Shown here one piece after another: positions 62,230 through 64,000 of a stretch of 64,000 nt of DNA. Made by a program: the position numbers and the translations under genes. The notes under the pieces were generated by a model. The model saw only the letters and a program-made list of their open reading frames with translations. It was not told the DNA's origin and did no database searches. The stretch is from Candidatus Geocrenenecus huangii. Its GTDB lineage: Archaea > Thermoproteota > Nitrososphaeria_A > Caldarchaeales > Wolframiiraptoraceae. Within the stretch, counting starts at the first letter, position 1; each line of letters starts with the position of its first letter. The stretch is taken from contig JALNKM010000002.1 in assembly GCA_023268155.1 (NCBI GenBank), forward strand, positions 62,001 through 126,000, read 5' to 3'.

Positions 62230-62664
62230 CTAGGTTACGATGACGTTATCGATCTGGTGATGCCTCTTAGCTATTAAACGTATAAGCTCTATTGTTTTAC
62301 CGTTCTTGCCTATTGCTACTCCTTTATCTTTAGGATCAACTGTTACAACTGCTATCTTCCTTCCGTCTGTTCTCTCGGTAACTCTGATAGGCTCGATTAC
62401 TTTAGCTGGAAGAAGTGCATTCTCAATGAACTTGGAGGGGTCTGGAGAATACTCTATGACTTTTATCTTCTTCTTAACAATTCTAGAGAATTGCTGGATC
62501 TTTACACCTTTTCCCGATAAAACTTTCTTAAGTTCTCCATCGCCAACTATGAAGACCATTATGTCGCCTGAATCTATGCAGTCAATAACAGATGCACCTG
62601 TAGCTGCTTCAAACAATGACATATACTTGATCTCCTTGTCAGTTAATCTTACTCCTTCACTCAA
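62230..62664 (-). CDS. nusA: NusA-like KH-domain transcription factor
   Basis: 144 residues: RLTDKEIKYMSLFEAATGAS, CIDSGDIMVFIVGDGELKKV, and KDKGVAIGKNGKTIELIRLI, the KH GxxG loop (GKNG) typical of archaeal NusA. Archaeal NusA is this short two-KH protein, usually beside rps12. Start ATG/GTG at 62664. The ppdK gene starts 174 bases downstream. Confidence 0.93.
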   Translation of the reverse strand: MSEGVRLTDKEIKYMSLFEAATGASVIDCIDSGDIMVFIVGDGELKKVLSGKGVKIQQFSRIVKKKIKVIEYSPDPSKFIENALLPAKVIEPIRVTERTDGRKIAVVTVDPKDKGVAIGKNGKTIELIRLIAKRHHQIDNVIVT

Positions 62665-63008
62665 GACTACGCAACCTCAACGCAATCTTCGAATTATTAT
62701 TTCATCAACCATTATAAAAGCTTAAAGCTAGAGACACAGTTAAGTGGATTCTCCTAGATTTACTTAGCTGGCCTATCATAACGTTAAGACTGATCATCTT
62801 CATCCTAGAAGATAAAAGATCAGATTATGTAAACGGAACTCGAAGTTACATTCACATTTGTACACAGTTGCCTGTCTTATTAATACATGGCTTGCTAATA
62901 GTTACATGAGATACCGATGCGGATTATAATATCATCGCATAAGGAGCGCTTAATATGCTGAGGCGGTATTAGGAAAAAATATAAGCCTGTGAGATCCATA
63001 CATATACT
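62665..63008. other. Intergenic region upstream of the aor gene
   Basis: A 344-base region between divergent nusA and aor; it holds both promoters. A TATA-like AAAAAATATAAG is at 62974-62985, about 30 bases ahead of the aor start ATG 63009. No gene is seen. Confidence 0.5.
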
Positions 63009-64000
63009 ATGACTAATGAAAAACTGTATTGTTATACTGGGAGGCTTCTAAGAATCAACTTAACAAGTAAAGGCTTCAGTATCGAGAAGACGAGAAGAGA
63101 CTTCGTCGAGAAATATATCGGGGGTAGAGGGTTAGGCATCAGATATCTACTTGAAGAAGTTTCTCCGAAGATCGATCCTCTGAGCCCTGATAATAAGATA
63201 ATCATTTCTACTGGTCCACTTACCGGAACCATCGCCCCCCTCTCTGGAAGATACCCAATCATTACCAAGTCCCCTTTAACAAATACCGTGTGTGATAGTT
63301 ATAGTGGATCATACTTCGGTGTTAGGATGAAGTATTCCGGATATGATTTACTGATAGTTGAAGGCAGAGCTGATAAACCCACTTATATTGAGATTACGGA
63401 AAAAGGCGTAGAATTTCATGATGCCAAGAACTTATGGGGTTTAGGAACTCTTGAGACGTCGAGACGTATTAAAGAAGAATTAGGAGATGAAAATGCTAGT
63501 GTTCTAGCTATCGGTCCAGCTGGAGAGAACCTCATCAGATTCGCATCCGTCGTTGATAGCGGATTATGGGTGCATGGGAGAGGGGGGGCTGGAGCAGTAT
63601 TTGGATCTAAGAATCTTAAAGCACTGGTGGTTAGGAACATTAAGGGTGATGTCAGACTATACGACCCAGATAAATTCAGGGAGACCGTGGTCGAGTTAAC
63701 ACGGAATAGAGTAAAGACCTCGGAGAATCTATGGGCGCAGACCGATGGTACACCATTAATAGTTGATATTTCACATAATGCTGGAGTTCTACCAACATAC
63801 GGCTTCATGTCAGGATCATTCGAATACCATGATAAGATCAACACGGATAGAGTGAAAGAGGCCACAGCTAAGAAGTACGCTTGCCCGTATTGTCCACTCG
63901 CATGTAAAAGGATACTGAAATTCGACTCTAGACTGATCAAATCTCCAGAATATGAAACATTAGCAATGCTCGGCTCCAACACTGGTTTGAGAAATCTTAA
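63009..64000 (+). CDS. aor: Tungsten-dependent aldehyde:ferredoxin oxidoreductase, N-terminal part
   Basis: 330 codons to the right edge, still open. YCYTGRLLRINLTSKGFSIE, YIGGRGLGIRYLLEEV and SPLTNTVCDSYSGSYFGVRM are family blocks; RGGAGAVFGSKNLKALVV follows and YACPYCPLACKRI has the first three Cys of the [4Fe-4S] site. These enzymes oxidise aldehydes with a tungstopterin and reduce ferredoxin. ATG 63009 is a good start 24-34 bases from TATA. The fold is at least the AOR family; the precise substrate (general aldehyde, formaldehyde, GAP) is unknown. Confidence 0.93.
   Translation, partial: MTNEKLYCYTGRLLRINLTSKGFSIEKTRRDFVEKYIGGRGLGIRYLLEEVSPKIDPLSPDNKIIISTGPLTGTIAPLSGRYPIITKSPLTNTVCDSYSGSYFGVRMKYSGYDLLIVEGRADKPTYIEITEKGVEFHDAKNLWGLGTLETSRRIKEELGDENASVLAIGPAGENLIRFASVVDSGLWVHGRGGAGAVFGSKNLKALVVRNIKGDVRLYDPDKFRETVVELTRNRVKTSENLWAQTDGTPLIVDISHNAGVLPTYGFMSGSFEYHDKINTDRVKEATAKKYACPYCPLACKRILKFDSRLIKSPEYETLAMLGSNTGLRNL

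Overview
The window is archaeal chromosomal DNA. It carries archaeal-type ribosomal proteins (eS26, eS17, uS7, uS12), archaeal EF-1A and a NusA-like KH protein, tRNAs with introns, many TTG/GTG starts, F420-type and tetraether-lipid enzymes, and a Csa-type (I-A) CRISPR effector. eS26 together with the archaeal type I-A cas genes points to the TACK group (Thermoproteota in the wide sense), probably a thermophile. I cannot place it to genus. The base composition is AT-rich and even across the window, genes are densely packed, and there are no transposases, integrases or att sites.

Layout. 1-6.2 kb: start of an F420-dependent oxidoreductase, a decayed zinc-finger gene, a LarA-like protein, a membrane metalloprotease, an N-acetyltransferase, eS26 and a long ThyX-like protein. 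6.2-17.6 kb: PPP phosphatase, succinyl-CoA synthetase (sucCD), MscS channel, heme O synthase, nitroreductase, tetraether lipid synthase-like radical SAM enzyme, intron-containing tRNA-Tyr, a decayed nucleotidyltransferase, fixCX, and a house-cleaning NTPase. 17.8-24.8 kb: a tiny zinc peptide, a free-standing ATP-cone, then csa3 and a type I-A interference operon (csa5-cas7-cas5-cas8-cas3'-cas3'') with no adaptation genes, cas6 or array in view. 24.8-30.7 kb: MBL hydrolase, DUF998, DUF2148, an ECF (YkoE/D/C-like) vitamin importer, eS17, and an AbrB-like regulator with an inverted repeat over its promoter. 30.7-34 kb: succinate dehydrogenase sdhABCD. 34-40 kb: DUF123 nuclease-like protein, YbaK deacylase, two PflA-like radical SAM enzymes, aspartate kinase and homoserine dehydrogenase. 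40.2-45.1 kb: UppP, then an HTH/ferritin-like fusion divergent from feoAB and a FeoC-like gene, and a tRNA-Leu with two introns. 45.4-48.5 kb: a probable metal-handling cluster (CcdA-like, Met/His-rich PepSY-like protein, two YHS proteins, RHH regulator). 48.5-54.2 kb: TusA, siroheme sulfite/nitrite reductase, cysteine synthase-like enzyme, threonine synthase, ThiS/MoaD and MoeB/ThiF. 54.2-62.7 kb: UMP kinase and the translation cluster tuf-rps7-rps12-nusA interrupted by an HD hydrolase and pyruvate phosphate dikinase. The window ends inside an aldehyde:ferredoxin oxidoreductase.

Together the genes suggest an organism with a TCA branch (SucCD, SdhABCD), electron transfer into quinones (FixCX, Sdh), heme O synthesis (hence possible oxygen respiration), ferredoxin-linked aldehyde oxidation, PPDK-based C3 metabolism, sulfur assimilation to cysteine and the aspartate-to-threonine pathway. 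The points most worth a second look are the HTH/ferritin fusion with an inverted repeat between its promoter and that of feoAB, the metal cluster at 45.4-48.5 kb, the tRNA-Tyr intron that is complementary to the tRNA's own D-loop, the doubly interrupted tRNA-Leu, and the missing canonical starts of hom and thrC.
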